NCBI GenBank assembly: GCA_013397075.1
Contig: VWZS01005960.1
Span: forward strand, 556,308-620,307
Direction: 5' to 3'
Length of the DNA: 64,000 nt
Origin: Rhabdornis inornatus
Lineage: Eukaryota; Chordata; Aves; Passeriformes; Rhabdornithidae
Within the stretch, counting starts at the first letter, position 1. Every line of letters begins with the position of its first letter. Under the pieces are notes generated by a model. That model was not told the origin of the DNA and ran no database searches. It was given only the letters and a program-made list of their open reading frames with translations. A program made the position numbers and the translations under genes. This document shows, piece after piece, positions 1 to 13,253 of this stretch.

Positions 1-30
1 TCCATCTTTGTCCCTTCAGGTACTGGAAGG
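1..30 (-). mobile_element. CR1 scrap at the window edge
   Basis: TCCATCTTTG and CCTTCAGGTACTGGAAGG match the CR1 segment seen in full at 1755-1795, with a small deletion. The rest, if any, lies outside the window. Confidence 0.4.
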
Positions 31-1468
31 GATTTCTTCCTGTGAAGCCTGCACCTGCTTCAAGAAAGGCTGAATGTCCCCTCTCAGTGAGTGACACACC
101 TGGTGTAACCATGGGAGAAAACCAGACAAAGATCCCTGGTGCTTGTCTTCCACTGAATATTTAAATTTTCTTTGGAAAGATAGAAATGAGACAGAGTAGC
201 CTGCAAATATTCAATTCATTTACAATAGCTGGGACAAAAGGAATGTTGAGATTCTTCAGAGAAAGAGAAAAAAGCTGAGTGAACACACAGCAAAATGGCC
301 AGTAAAACTTGCAGCTTTACAACATGTAAGAAAAAAACCTCACGTGTATCACAGAGCTCTAAACTTTTGTCTGTGTTTTGAAAAAAACACATTCTGGGTA
401 TTTATAGTGATGCTGCTTAAAAAGAAGCCAGCCCAAATTGAAATCTGAATCAGCCTGACACTTAACCAGCAGTGAATATTCAAGAGACCTGGCTGCCACA
501 TCTTAGAATTTAGAGTCAGTGCTCTAAATTCTGCCTGTGAGAGACCACCAGTGAAGAGTTTCACTGCCTGCAAAGTGAAGGCTTGAGTTCACCACACAGG
601 GTGCAGTCACAGCTGTAACAATGACAGGGTGCATGAGAAAAAAAGTGAAAATATCTTTACATTAATATATGGGTCAGCCCATTTTAGGATCCAGCTTTAG
701 GTGCCGGAGTTTAAAACTGACTAAGAAGCCTTACAGGAGATATGTGAATGATCAACAGCAGAAAATATGAAAGCAGGATAAGGAATTACTTTTTCACACA
801 AGATGTTATTAGGCTATGGAACTTAGTGACACAGGTAATCATAGAAGCCAAAAACTGAACTGGATTCCAAAGGGCCAGGACACTGAAGGAAATAGCCAGA
901 TTATAAATTACAGAAAATAAAAACATGGAATAACTGCTATTCCAAATATCTTTTCAAATAGCAAGCACTAATCTGGCATCCTGTGGTGCTACACAAGGTC
1001 TTTACACATCAGTTCAACACCTGCAACCCCCCAGGTAGGTTTTCTTATGGAAAGTCCAAAAGTCCCATTTGCCTAGAATTGTTCCCACCTACTCCAGCTC
1101 CATTTTTCCCAGCTTAAGCATTATGGACTGACAGTGACACCCAGCCTTATACAAGAGACCACAGAACAGACTGAATGATAGTTTTGGCTCCAAGCTGACA
1201 GTGAGCAATAACTGCCTCACCCTGATCCTTTTCCAAAGTGATTTTTGCCACCAGTTCAAAGCAGGGCTCAGACCAACCCCTGCTCCATCCAACCAGCAGT
1301 GGGAAAGTTTACCAAAACCAACAGCAGTGCTATTTCATCCTCTCTCTGTCTGCTGAAGCCAGTTGCAAAACATCCATTCAATTCTACAGCACGACAGGTC
1401 TTCAGAGTCCAAACCCAATTTGAAGTAAATAAGGGTGGAGTGGGCATCTCTCTGGTCCAAATTCCAGT
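31..1468. other. Gene-free stretch
   Basis: Unique AT-moderate sequence. No exon, RNA gene or recognised repeat seen by eye. Confidence 0.6.
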
Positions 1469-1860
1469 CATAGAACCACAGAATGGTTTGGGTGGGTAAA
1501 GATCATCCACTTGCAACCCCCTGCCATGGGCAGGGACACCTTCCACTAGCCCAGGGTGCTCAGAGCCCCATCCAGCCTGGCCTGGAACACTTCCAGGGAT
1601 GGGGCAGCCACATCTTCTCTGGGAAACCTGTGTCAGGGCCTCACCACCCTCACAGGGAACAATTTCTTCCCAATATCCAATCTAACCCTGCTCTGTGTCA
1701 GTGTGAAGCCATTGCCCCTTGTCCTGTCACTCCAGGCCCTTGTCAAGAGTCTCTCTCCATCTTTCCTGTGGGCTCCCTTCAGGCACTGGAAGGGACAATG
1801 AGGTCACCCCAAAGCCTTCTCCTCTCCAGGCTGAACAATCCCAGTTCTCTCAGCCTTTTT
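1469..1860 (-). mobile_element. CR1 LINE 3' fragment
   Basis: It begins with CATAGAACCACAGAATGGTTTGGG and runs through the typical GGGACACCTTCCACTAG and CTTCTTCCCAATATCCAATC words into CCAGGCTGAACAATCCCAG. This is the reverse complement of the CR1 3' end. Untranslated, 5'-truncated copy. Confidence 0.9.
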
Positions 1861-3660
1861 GTAAGGACATTTATCATCCCTGGGATCCTGGATTTATCTC
1901 AGGGGTTGGTGCTCTGCAGCTAAGAATTGTTAAGGGTTTTTTCATCCCTTATAGGTTTAAGTTACTCTTCATTCAATGCCTGTGAAATTTAGTTACAGCT
2001 ATGACATAACTGGTATTGAGCAGCACAGGTCACCCTCAATGCCACCTGTACCTCACCATGGGTGATACCAATGGCCCTCAACACCCACAGGTGATAAAAG
2101 GAATGCAGCACACCAAAAAAATGTTGTTCAGCACCATGTTGAAATGATTCCTTTGTGGACAGCAAATTATGGAGATGGCATCTCTGTCCGCAGTGACTTC
2201 AGTGTCCTCCCTGACTTCTGAGATTATTTTAAAAATAGGGATGGTCTACCTAGGAAAAAACCATGTTTGTCCTGGTTAGTCCCTGCACAGCCATTCTCCT
2301 TCAAAACAATAAAGATTAAATTTGTTTTAGTATTCCAAAGTGGACTCAGTTACATGTTATGCCAACCCTTATTATTAGATATTATTATCCACAAAGGAGT
2401 CTGCAATATTTTGAGTCTTTGTAATTAAGAACTCTTTTTTCCTAACTCCCATTCGGATTACAGTTCCCAGGTGTTCCCATGTAGGTGAAGCCTTACAGAT
2501 TTAGGAAAAAAAAAACCTCTTCAATCTCTGGTCATTCTCTAGAGAAGAGAAATTGCTGTAAATTCTTGCCTGTAAAATCTGAAGAGCCACGGTAATGTCC
2601 TTTTTACATGCACTGCATCTTCCCTAAACAAATGTAGCAGGAGCAAAATAGGTCAAAATTCTGCAATAGGAACTACAAGATGATTTTCAGAACATACATG
2701 TGTTGTTGCAAAGCCCCAGATACACTTCTGTTCCCAAATACCTTTTGATTTACCACCTAGGGTATAACAAAAGGTGAGGCTCAGATATTGCAGATTTTGC
2801 TTTTTCTTTTTTCTATTTTTTTTTCCTTTTTTTTTTTTTCTGGAAAATATGCTTTTGTAAGATACTTCTTGCTTTTAGCCTGTGTGCTTATAGCATTATT
2901 TTGAAAAGCCACTGGGCAGATGGTCCCCAAATGTGAGTTAATAACTTGTAGGTAGCTTTTGGGGAAGCTTTTTGAAATCCCTTCATGCAAAATGATTTCA
3001 CAAACTGCCCACATGCCATTCTTTGGCTATTTGAACAGACTGTTTCAAAATGGCCAAGAGAAAAAAATGGCAGATTAGGTTCCATTTGTTTTGCAGCAGG
3101 CTGCTACGCTTATTTTACCATGGTAAAAGAACAAAAAGGGAAAATAAAGCACATACACAGCTCTCACTGAAGATTCTTCTAGACCTGGAAGTCATGACAG
3201 GCTTCAAGGTGAGAATGTTTGGACCTCTGCCTCTCTTCTGCAGCAGAGGCAGAATTTGATTCTGATTCCTTACCTTTCAAAATCAGGCTGCTTTTTGAGA
3301 GAGGCTGAGTGTTCAACACAGGCTGAGTGTTCAACGATTATGAGTCAGACTTCACAGCATCACAAGATTAATGTAAAAAATCATATTTCCAACAGGAGGT
3401 TCTTCTTGTTCACCACTGGTTTGGTAAAGACACTGTGTGCTTTGCATGGTATAAAGTCAGAAGTGTTGCAAGTGTCTGGTCTGGTGAGCATTTCATCACT
3501 GGTTTGGAACAGATTTCACCAGAAATCCATCACTGACAAAATTCTGTAGCCTTTCTTAACAATGGCAGCACATCAAATGCCTTCTGATCCTCACCCAGAT
3601 TTGCCTGTGTGTGCACCAGTCAAGCATGACTGCCTTCTCTCCAGGGTGATTCATGGCTTT
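1861..3660. other. Gene-free stretch
   Basis: Unique sequence with a T-rich low-complexity tract near 2,800-2,840. Nothing gene-like. Confidence 0.6.
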
Positions 3661-3990
3661 AGAAAATAGAACAAAAAATATAATATTTTCAGTTGGAAAG
3701 GCCCAACTGTCTGAGCACTCCTCACCCAGTGTATATTGAGCCCAGCATTCCTCTGTTCCAGGTGCAGAATCTAGCATTTGTTGTTAGATTTCATCCCATG
3801 GCTCACAGACCAAATTTCCAACCTCTCAAGGCCTCCTGGCCCTGTACAAAGTCAACAGCACCTCCCAGTTTGGTGGCACCAGCAAATTCCTCATGGTGTG
3901 TTCAACTCCTGCATCCAGGTCCTTAAAAAACTGATCAGGACTGGCCGTAGACACATTCTATACAGCATCACTGGAAGGGTGTCATCCACA
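3661..3990 (-). mobile_element. CR1 LINE fragment (TTTCAGTTGGAA subtype)
   Basis: It opens with an AATAGAA-type tail and TTTTCAGTTGGAAAGG, then jumps to internal CR1 words (GTTCCAGGTGCAGAATCTAGCA, CAACAGCACCTCCCAGTTTGG, ACTGATCAGGACTGGCC). A deletion of the middle part is likely. Confidence 0.7.
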
Positions 3991-4147
3991 GAATCTGTCA
4001 TGAGCACAGCCTAAGAATGTAAACACAGATCCATTATTCTAGTAAACTCTTCCCTGGTAAAGCCTTCCCTCTCTTCCTCCTGCCTCTCTAAGCTCAGCAC
4101 TGCAGTGCAGCAGAAAAGGACACGAGCTTTAAGCCCAAGGTTTTCTT

Positions 4148-4465
4148 TCCTCAACCTTTACAAGAGGGAGGGAGGGAAGGACAGAGGAAGGAAGTAAGGA
4201 ATGATTCCGGGAAGGATTCCAGGAAGGAAGGATTCCAGGAAGGAAGGAATTGAGGATTCCATGAAGGATTCCAGGAAGGAAGGATTCCAGGAAGGAAGGA
4301 AGGATTCCAGGAAGGATCCCAGGAAGGATTCAAGGAAGGAAGGAAGTAAGGATGGATTCCAGGAAGGATTCTAGGAAGGATTCCAGGAAGGAAGGATTCC
4401 AGGAAGGAAGGAAGGATTCCAGGAAGGAAGGAAGGAAGGAAGGAAGGAAGGAAGGAAGGAAGGAG
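4148..4465. repeat. GGAA / GGATTCCAGGAAGGAA compound minisatellite
   Basis: The purine-rich array is built on GGATTCCAGGAAGGAA with added GGAA units, and ends in about ten pure GGAA copies (4424-4463). It contains nine exact TTCCAGGAA words and four variants (TTCCGGGAA, TTCCATGAA, TTCAAGGAA, TTCTAGGAA). The antisense open frame over it is low-complexity and not a gene. Confidence 0.9.
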
Positions 4466-4957
4466 CTCTGCCTCAAGATACAAGGCAGTGTTTGCCTTAT
4501 TTCTAATCACAACTCTGCTTCTTGCTGATACCTTGTAAATCCCATCTAATTAGCATTTGCAGCACTTCAGAGAAGTCTGTGAACATACCATGGTCTCTCC
4601 TGTGTTGATAGAGCAACAGTTTAGGACAGGTCATGCCACAGCTTTTGCCAAAGAGAAGCAGTTTTAATTCCAATCTTTCTTTCCCCTAAGCAGCCAGCTA
4701 CCTTTCCAAAAGCTGTAAAAAGAAGTTATCCTCTTCAAGGCCAGCGTCCTTTTGCCAAAGTTGGTTGGAAATGGCTAACAAGTTCAAAAGCTACTGATGA
4801 ACAAAAGGGTGATGAAAAATTCACCAAACCCTTCTCCAGACTGAACCCAGCTCAGTCCACTGCTGTCTGCAGAGCTGATATAAACCTATTTCTGCAGTGC
4901 TGCACGAAGCCAACCCTGTGTGAAAACAGCTGCACCTGAACTTCCTGCTGAGAGGAA

Positions 4958-5451
4958 TGACGGATTTGTCTTTACAAATGAGCTGTGGGTCTGCTGGTAG
5001 ATAAGACTAGCACTAAGAGATAAAAGAAACAATGGGAAGGATTCTACTGACTGATGAATGGAAAAAAAAAAAAAGATATTTGCCTTTACAAACAAACTGT
5101 AGGTTTGCTGATAAATGAAATTGGATATTGAAAGATGAAAGAAACAATGGGGAAAAACCATGAGTTCCGTAAGAATTAAAAATTAAAAGGGAGAGTTATA
5201 TATTAGAGGGGAATTTTAGGTATCAGGCATTCTGGGAAGTCTGTGCCTCTCAAGTATCTCAGGCTATGGGGAAAGAGAGAGGGAAATGTGGCTGGGAAAA
5301 TAGGGTAAAAAGGAGGCTGCATCCTCCAAACATTCAAGAGATCCCAGGGGAATGCCCATGGCCTCTCCCTTTATCCGAACAAAGTAAAAGGACTCCTCTG
5401 TCTCCTTTTTGGACATAAACCTCGGGTGTTTGTGGCTTAATTTTCCTGACA
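4958..5451 (+). mobile_element. Candidate degenerate solo LTR with an internal duplication
   Basis: The right end reads TTTTCCTGACA. Upstream lie a pyrimidine-rich CTCCTCTGTCTCC motif and a degraded polyadenylation-like segment. In the left half two related blocks start at 4967 and 5081 (CTTTACAAA, CTGTRGGT, GCTGRTA and AAAGAAACAATGGG in the same order), a 114 bp spacing like duplicated U3 enhancer units. The left boundary is uncertain and no open reading frame is preserved. Confidence 0.42.
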
Positions 5452-5583
5452 CTGCTAAGGCCACCACTAAGCCACAGTGTCCCCATGTGGGGAACCATCC
5501 CCAACATGAGCCAACCCTGGGAGCCCTGCTGGGGCCAGAACACCCACCCATGGCACGTGTTGGCATCACCAGCCACCCTGCTC

Positions 5584-5645
5584 AGGGTGAATTCAACTCC
5601 TGCATCCAGGTGGTTGACAAATATGCTGAAGAGGACTGTTCAGTA
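5584..5645 (-). mobile_element. CR1 internal scrap
   Basis: TTCAACTCCTGCATCCAGG followed by TTGACAAATATGCTGAAGAGGACTG parallels the internal part of the copy at 3,900-3,945. It adjoins the candidate LTR region. Confidence 0.5.
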
Positions 5646-8600
5646 AGGAGCACCAGGCACGGCCCCATCCACTCAGCCTGGAGTATGGAAATCAGCAGGG
5701 AGATGATGATGAGGCAGAGCCTGCTGAGCCTGCAGAAGAGAGAGAGGGATGGGGGAAGGATGGTGTGCACAAAAGCACCCTGCCACTGTGCTGGGACAGC
5801 TGATGTGCCCACCAAAGCTGGAGGAAAGCCATTCTGGCTGTTTGGAGCACTGAAGCAGGGGCAGCTCAGCACATCCTGATCCTCCTGGAGAGCAGGAGCT
5901 CAGCACAAGCTGTGCAGGATCCTGTCACTCCCTGTCAGCCTCTGCTCGCTCAGTGGGAGCCTGCTCACAAGGCTCCTGCTCTGATGAGGCAGCAAACACG
6001 AGCCTCCACCAAGTCCATAAAAATTGCTGACATTCACAGCACCAGCAATCAGCTGCACTCATCCTCCAAATTCCACCAGCTCACCAGGAATTAGAAAGCT
6101 GCAGGTTTGGTTCACTGCAAACCACCTCAGCTCTAAGCTGGCTTGTCCCAGTCATGTCAGCACCAAACTGGAGGGAACAGCCACAGGTCAGGCAGATTTG
6201 TCTGCACCACTTCCCAGTTAAACCTCGGAAAATCCATTTTTTGCCAAAAACTTCTGCTGTTGCTGTACCCCTCTTTGGGAAAGATCCTGTTTGTCATCTG
6301 ATCAGAAAGGGGAACTGAATATTGCCTGGCTGAGTCACAGCCTGCTGAAATTCACTCCTTCCCTCTCTTTAAATCGAGAAGGCAAATCTGGCATACGCCT
6401 GAACAAGACACTTTATAAGTAAGGCTTCTTTTCAATACAGGTACCTGGCTCATGGTTCTTAACCAACAGAGACTAAAACTTTACAAAATCAGCCATTGGC
6501 AGCACTCCCAGGATCTTTTTCCATTCGCACATATTTCTAAAAATGTCAACGCCAGTCTAACCATTCTCATCTGGGGAGCCTGACATCAGATGTACATTAG
6601 CCCAGGGGAAAAAAAATACCCAAAATGCAAGCCCCTTCTAAAAAGGAAAACAAATTCCAAGTATGTTACACTGGCTCCTGCCTCTGGGCTCTCTGCAAAC
6701 GAGAGGAGGAAATTTTACAGTGTGATTTTACACCCATGACAATTCAATTAGAAATCAGACAAGAGAATGGGGATGGGTTTTACAGGGATGAGAAGTGGAT
6801 GATATGTGAGAGTCCTGTTCGAGCCTGACTTCCTGTTTGTTTGGGTTTGCTACCCAACAGCAGACAAAAAGTCCCAGGCAGGACCTTAAGAGCCACGTGC
6901 AGTCCTGGAATGAAATCCAGCCAGCTAAACAACACTGCATCTGGCTGTGGGAGAGCTTCCCCAGGGAGAAAGCATTTTGGCTTGAGCATTTTGTTCCAGT
7001 CATCAGTCTCTGATTATTTTCTCTTCCAAATTCGGGCCCTTCACACCCCTCCCCAGCACCACCTGCCTTGCCTGAGAGACGAGTGCAGCCAGGACATGCC
7101 ATGCTGCCATTTGGCCACGCTGAGTTCAGGCAGGAAAATTATTGTTTGCACACCATGTCCATAGCACATGCCACCAGCATTCCCTCACTATTAAGAGATA
7201 TCTCCATTTAATTTGGGCTGTCAGTAGTCAAGCAAAACAAAGGATGTGACTGCAGAGCTCCAGTCTATCTGAGCAGGATTCCTGGAGTGGAATCCAGCTG
7301 ACTTCAGTAGAATTAATCTGCAGCTACAGAGTGAACAGAGTGCAGGGCATGCTTCTGAGATATTTTAAATATATACTTCCATGAATGCTACAAAAATGAC
7401 TTTACAACTGCTCTCCCTTGGGAAAATCACTAGAAAGCCCTCCTCCCTTTACTGGCTCTGATGATGATTGCATCTGCTCACCTCCAGGATGTGTTTGGCA
7501 CCTGAATTACACTTTTGCTTGCTTGCAAATCTTCATGTTTTCTACATGTGCATTTCACTATGTGTCCTGTCTCTAAATATTAACTCATAAATACAATAAA
7601 CAGAGTTTTCAGCCTTACTTGATGAACCAGACCTCAAGGAGTGATACCCTGGCACAAAAAGTTCCATCACTTTTTCCCAGGTGGTGCACCTCAGCATTCC
7701 AACCTCCACATTCTGATGGTCTTTTCTTTATGACACGCACACTAAGCCATGTACCCACTCATCTGCTGAAGGAAAAATCCCATCAGCCCTTCAGAATTGT
7801 CCCTTCAGAGGGGATTTACTTCTTACCCCTTTCTTGGGGTGTTTGACAGTATTAACATCTTATACTCTTGTAGTTAGAGCTGTCAAGACCCATGGATTAC
7901 AGAAAAGATTTTAAGTGGAAGTTCACTTCTAGACATGCACCCTTTCTTCTCCCTCTGACTGAATTTCACTCATGTTCCATTCCCTGGGGACCACTGGCAT
8001 GTAGGCTCATCTTAAAGCCTACAGAATTCTAGTGCTGATCCACTTTCTACCTGTGCTGGGTGGTCTGTGGTTTCTTCAGCCCTAGAATTCAGCGTGTCCC
8101 CACCCTTTCCTTGTATTTTTATTGGTTTTTTTTGGTTTTGTTTTGTTTTGTTTTTTATTTTAATGTACAGTCATTCCCTGGTGCATCCTGCTGGATAGCA
8201 AGACCAGGGGATGTGCTTGGCCACCAGGGCATCAGCTGGAGTTCCTAAGCAGAGTTAGAAGATGCAGCGATGAAACACAAGATACAGCCTATAGTAGGGC
8301 CAGGCAAACGGGAAAATCAGCCAAAAACCAAAGCAACAGCATCCCCCTCCCACTGTCAGACCCACTTGTGCTCCTCTGTGTGCAGCTGGAAGAGTGTGGT
8401 GATTTTTAGTTAGAGTTGCATATAGATGAGTGCAGGTGGAAACAGACGAGAACAGATTTTGGCAGGAAAAATGTTCTCACTGAATAGAGACTGATTATTG
8501 TTTAAGAATGTGCCAATAGGGGAAAATGTGTAAAGCTTTTAAGATACCCCAAAAATTGCCTGAGAGCAAGAGGCATCAAACCTGTATCTACACTTGCCAC

Positions 8601-10704
8601 CTCAAGAGTCTGAGGGACTGTTCCCAAGCAATCAACCACAATCAACCACACTTAAAGGCTCCTGGTCAGGCTGGTAAGTCTGTACCCAAGCACCCTCTCC
8701 CAAAATACTTCCTGGGCAGGATGTGGGAATGAGCAGAGGGCAGGAAGGGAGCCCAGCAGGCTGAGTGCTGAACACCTTGTTTGAGAGCAAGCCTCTGGCA
8801 GCAGGAGCTCAGCCTGGCTCCTGCCAGCTGGCCTCAGTGCCAGGGAATGGTCCTGGGCACATTTCGTTTTCTAATATAGATGCAGTCAGGATGTCTATGA
8901 GAATTTGTATCTCCTCCTCAGTGCAATACCCAGCTTCCTTTTTAAGAACAGAGCTACCCTGTTTTCCACTAGCAAGAAGCAGTGCAAATGCTATTTTGAA
9001 ATGCCCCGTGTTTTCCAAGCCTCCCAGAGAGATTTCTCTCTTGTGCTCCAGGATTCTGCACTTCTCAGCCCCTGCTCCATTGTAAGTATGTGTCCCTGAG
9101 ATGGAGATGCTCACGGAGACAACTAGGAAAGGGGAATCTGACCAAAATTTTGTTGGTTACTGGAACACAGTCTGCCAGTCCTGCAGGAAGATGCCACTGC
9201 CTGCCTTGCATCCACACTTTAGCACATTCTACTAAAGGCAGGTACCTGTATCCTTTCAGGGCACTGGGCAGACTTTTAAAATATGATCCTGAGAGATCCT
9301 GTGCAGGTATTTTGCCCAGTGGCTGAAATGCAGAGAAAGCTGTGGGAGCCACCACCCCTTTCTCAGTCAAATGCTCTGACAGCTCAGCTGTGGATTCCTG
9401 CTCTTTCCTTTACTTCCTCTTTGGCTCAAGGAACACTGGCTCCTCCAAAGCACAGAGGCTAAGCTTAAGCTAGAGGGCATTCCTTCCCAGAACAAGCTTT
9501 GTCACCCTCCAGACTCCCTGCTTCTTTGCACCATTCTCTTGCATAATAAAACACCATGTATTTTCACAATAACCCTCCTTTAAACAGCTCCCTTGTGCAG
9601 CACTACCTTGAAAATTATTGTGTTTGCTGAACTGAAACACTCATACAATTTGCTCTGCAAATTCATGTTAAATGAATCACATCCAATCACACCCCATTAG
9701 ATTTTCAAATAATTTTAAACAAGATAGAAAAAATTATAAGGCTACTTTGCTTAAATAATTAAAATAATTTTTCACCTCTCCAATCACAGGCATTTCTACC
9801 TATAATTAAGCAGGGAGGAAGGAGAGGGAAAGGCTTTAAATGTGTTGAACCTGCTTGAGAGAATTAAGCATGGTATAATGTAACTAACCTCTACTAACTG
9901 AAGAGAGCAAAGCAAGCCCTGGTATGGATTTTGTGATATTTTCTGGGGGAATTACCACATGGCTAGGACACCACCACTGGAGTGAAATCATGCAAAGGAA
10001 GAAATTCTACCTGCTCTTTGTACACACCAGACCCTCAGACCAATGTAGTCTATTTAAATCACATCTTTTCCTCCAGCATCTTTACGGAAACATCAACCCT
10101 GACATGAGTATTTATCAAGCAGCTGTATTGTCATGAGGAGAGCTGCAAGGTTTCATTGCACTCCTCACCCACAAGAGTGAGGAAAACACCACTCTGGCCA
10201 GGCTGGACATGGGATTTGAGAGAAGAGACCTTATATTTTAATATTTAAATCCAAACTGACTTTGTCAGAAAACTAGAGAAGGTCGAGTAACCACTGTCTT
10301 GAGAGGGAAATTATTACCTGTTTCCATCCAAGGTGGCTTCTCCAGTAACATTCTTTCCAATGTCAATTTTAACACTACCACAGCTGTTTTCCACAAAATT
10401 GCAAATGACAATCTCCATGGCACACCACAGTAGAAGTACAGAAATATCCTTCTTTTTTCTTTTCGTCCTGTCAGCCAAGTGTTAAAACCTACACTGATTT
10501 ATTTGGAAACATCTCCCTGATGACTGTGAATAATTTCTATAGAAGACAACTTGCAGATGACTTTTGGTAAATTCTAAATTCTATCACAAAAATTATTAAT
10601 TCTGCACTAACCATAAAGACTGCGCTAAGAAGCCCAAGCTCTAGTGAAAACACTTTCTTGCCATCTAGGAAGGATATTAATTTTACTATTAGATCAGTTC
10701 ATTT
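5646..10704. other. Gene-free stretch with an AT-rich block
   Basis: No exon-like structure found. Around 9,600-9,850 there is a distinct AT-rich block with several TAATTA/TTAAAT-type words that could be a conserved non-coding element. Confidence 0.5.
8119..8162. repeat. T-rich (TTTTG)n tract
   Basis: Low-complexity T/G pentanucleotide run. Confidence 0.8.
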
Positions 10705-10852
10705 CTGGGGCATCCACAGCTTCTCTGGGCAACCGGTGCCAGGGCCTCACCACCCTCACAGGAAAAAATTCTGCCTAATATCCAATCAAAACCTACTTTC
10801 TGTCAGTTTGAAGCCTTCTTTTTCTTTAAACAATTTGGTATTTCTTGTCAAA
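10705..10852 (-). mobile_element. CR1 LINE fragment
   Basis: It contains CATCCACAGCTTCTCTGGGC, CTCACCACCCTCACAGG and CTAATATCCAATC, the mid-part of the CR1 3' region. Diverged, without the terminal repeat. Confidence 0.8.
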
Positions 10853-11182
10853 ACTTCTAATTCCAACTAATTCTTTAGTCATACCATTACCAGCTTTATC
10901 TTTTTTCCGATTCCAATTAACATAAATATTATTTCAATGGTTACTATAACCGTATTTTTCACACTATTTCATCATACAAATATTAGGTATGTTCTGGTCA
11001 ACGGGCCCACAGAGCTACTGGAGAATTTCCATGCTTATTCCTCCTATGAGCTGACACACTGATGTCAGGTGGCATGACCCAGGTTCATTAAAGAGTATCA
11101 GCACCCTGAGGTCCCAAACTTAGGCCAGAGAAGCATAACTTTAGGGGAACTAGGGACTAGTTAATGCATACAGAAAGAAAGT

Positions 11183-11245
11183 AAAAAAAAAAAAAATAGA
11201 AAACCAACAAACTACAAACAAACAAACAAACCAAAAACCAAACAC
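11183..11245. repeat. A-rich tract with (CAAA)n
   Basis: Poly(A) followed by CAAA repeats and CCAAAAACC. Low complexity, with no associated element identified. Confidence 0.75.
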
Positions 11246-11832
11246 TGCAGCACCTGCAAAAAGACTAAATGCCACAATCTAAAAAAAATATTTAGTGGTG
11301 CTGTATATAGCAAAAGTCATGGCAGACTGATTTTGGGACAATGATTTTAATTTGCCATAGGCTGTATTATTACAAAGACCTTTCTATTTAATTTTTTGGA
11401 CATTTGTAGCTATGGAGTGAGGCTGGTGGTCACACAGTGACACGGTTAAAGCTGAACCAAAGGCAGGCAGATGCTGTTAGAGCTCCATCTCCCAGTTTCC
11501 TTGCTGTCCCTCTGTCCTGCATGGGACCAGTTATTCCTGAGGTTTCCCCCACACCCTGCCTGCTACACAACATTCCCATCCCACCACTGGCCAAGTGGCA
11601 AGGCCAAAGCAAGGAAAGCAAGAGGCTCACCTCTTGCTGAGGTGCTTAAAGCCCTCCTTCTGCTATTCCCTAAATATGGCAGCAACCACCCTGAGGCCCC
11701 TGCCAAATTCCACTCCTGTTCATGGCATCTTGCTCAGCGAGGAAGCTCATTCCTCACCACGCTCAGTGGCACTGTCACATGCCAGTAAAGGCTCTCCTCA
11801 TTTGACCTCAGCACCAGCTTCACTGGCACTGA

Positions 11833-12040
11833 GCAGGAAGAAGAATTTCTTCAGAGAAAAGGCTGTCAGGCATTGGAATGAGCTGCCCAGGGAGGTGGTG
11901 GAGTCACCATCCTCGAAGGTGTTCAAGAAGCAACTGGACGTGGCGCTCGGTGCTCTGGCTCAGTTGACAAAGTGGTGACTGGTCACAGGTTGGACTTGCC
12001 GACCTTTGAGGTCTTTTCCAACCTCAGTGATTCTGTGATA
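11833..12040 (+). mobile_element. CR1 LINE 3' end
   Basis: It reads AAGAATTTCTTCAGAGAAAAGG, CATTGGAATGAGCTGCCCAGG, GTGTTCAAGAAGCAACTGG and TTTTCCAACCTCAGTGATTCTGTGAT, a plus-strand CR1 3' end of a different subfamily from the copy at 1.5 kb. Confidence 0.88.
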
Positions 12041-13253
12041 GGTTTCAGAAGAGCCAGACTTTTTGTGCACACACAGATTTCCCACCGAGAGTGCTCTGAC
12101 ATGTGCTTTGTTCCCTAATGGGAGGTGCAGGGCAGTGCCTGGAGAATGGCTCAGTGCAAGCCCTGCCAGCACCACCTCCACCAGACCTGCAGTGTCTGCA
12201 GCTGGAGAGGCCAGGGAACAGCCAGCAGGAGTGCCACGTTCTCCCTACAGAGCACAAACGAAAAGAGCACACAAAAGAGGGATTTGTTTGTGCTGCTCAG
12301 AGCAGCATTGGGTCCCTTCTGTGTTCAGTGACCCCACCAGATGGGTCATGATGCACAGCTGCTGGCATCCAGTCCTTGCCTGCAGAGCCACCCAGAGCCA
12401 TGCAAGAGACCCCAGGGAGAATCTCTCTTCCCTGAGATCCACATTTCAGACCTCCCAGTCCAGCCAAGTCCACTCCTATTTGTGCCCCCCGAGCCCTCTC
12501 CCCCTTTGAAGCGCTTGGTCTTCCCTTCCACAGCCTTTTCTTTACCCTGCCTGTACACAGAGCATGGTGCAATTGTTCACAGAGCTCTGGGAGATGAATG
12601 GTGTTATATAACTGCTTGTTACTGTTTTATCGTTTTTTAGGATGATGGAAAAGTAAAAGGGAAATGTGGACTCCCCTTGAGGCCAGGCTAAGCAAACTGA
12701 AGTTACATTACTAGTGACCCAAATGAACATTCACTTCAGCACCCCCAAGAACGCATTTCAGTGCACAGTGTCCCACGTGAGAGGACAAGCCATTAATAAC
12801 TACAGCATGTGTGAGGTGAGGGAGCTTCTCTGTTGCAGCTCCTAGCCAAAAGAGTTTACAAAAAAGTGTTATTTTGTTGTTTGTCAAGGTTTGTTTGGGA
12901 TTTTTGATGTCTGCAATGATTTGCTATTCATTAAGCTCTAATATCTTGATGCTTTTGATATGGCAAAGAGGTCTGATTCAGCCTGCTGTTCATTCCAGGG
13001 CAGCAAACGTATCAACAGTGGTTAGGACACATTTCCTTCTTGTGGTGGGGCTGGAAGAGAAAACTCTCTTCCTGTCTCACATTTCCAGGAGCCTTCTTGG
13101 AGGGATTCAGTTCTCTCTGACTCTCTTTCGCAGCACAATTTGCATTGGCCCATTATGTCACTGTACCATGTACCCACGTATTTGCCCCAAAATCCAAGAG
13201 GAACCAATGGCTCCCAGGCTTCAGCCTGGTTTGTAACTCATCTTTAAATAACC
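12041..13253. other. Gene-free stretch
   Basis: Several overlapping short open frames near 12.1-12.5 kb reflect moderate GC content. I see no splice-supported exon. Confidence 0.55.

Noticed and set aside
4151..4510. 119-codon minus frame of LPSFLPSFLPGILP repeats
   Set aside because: It is only the translation of the GGAA minisatellite.
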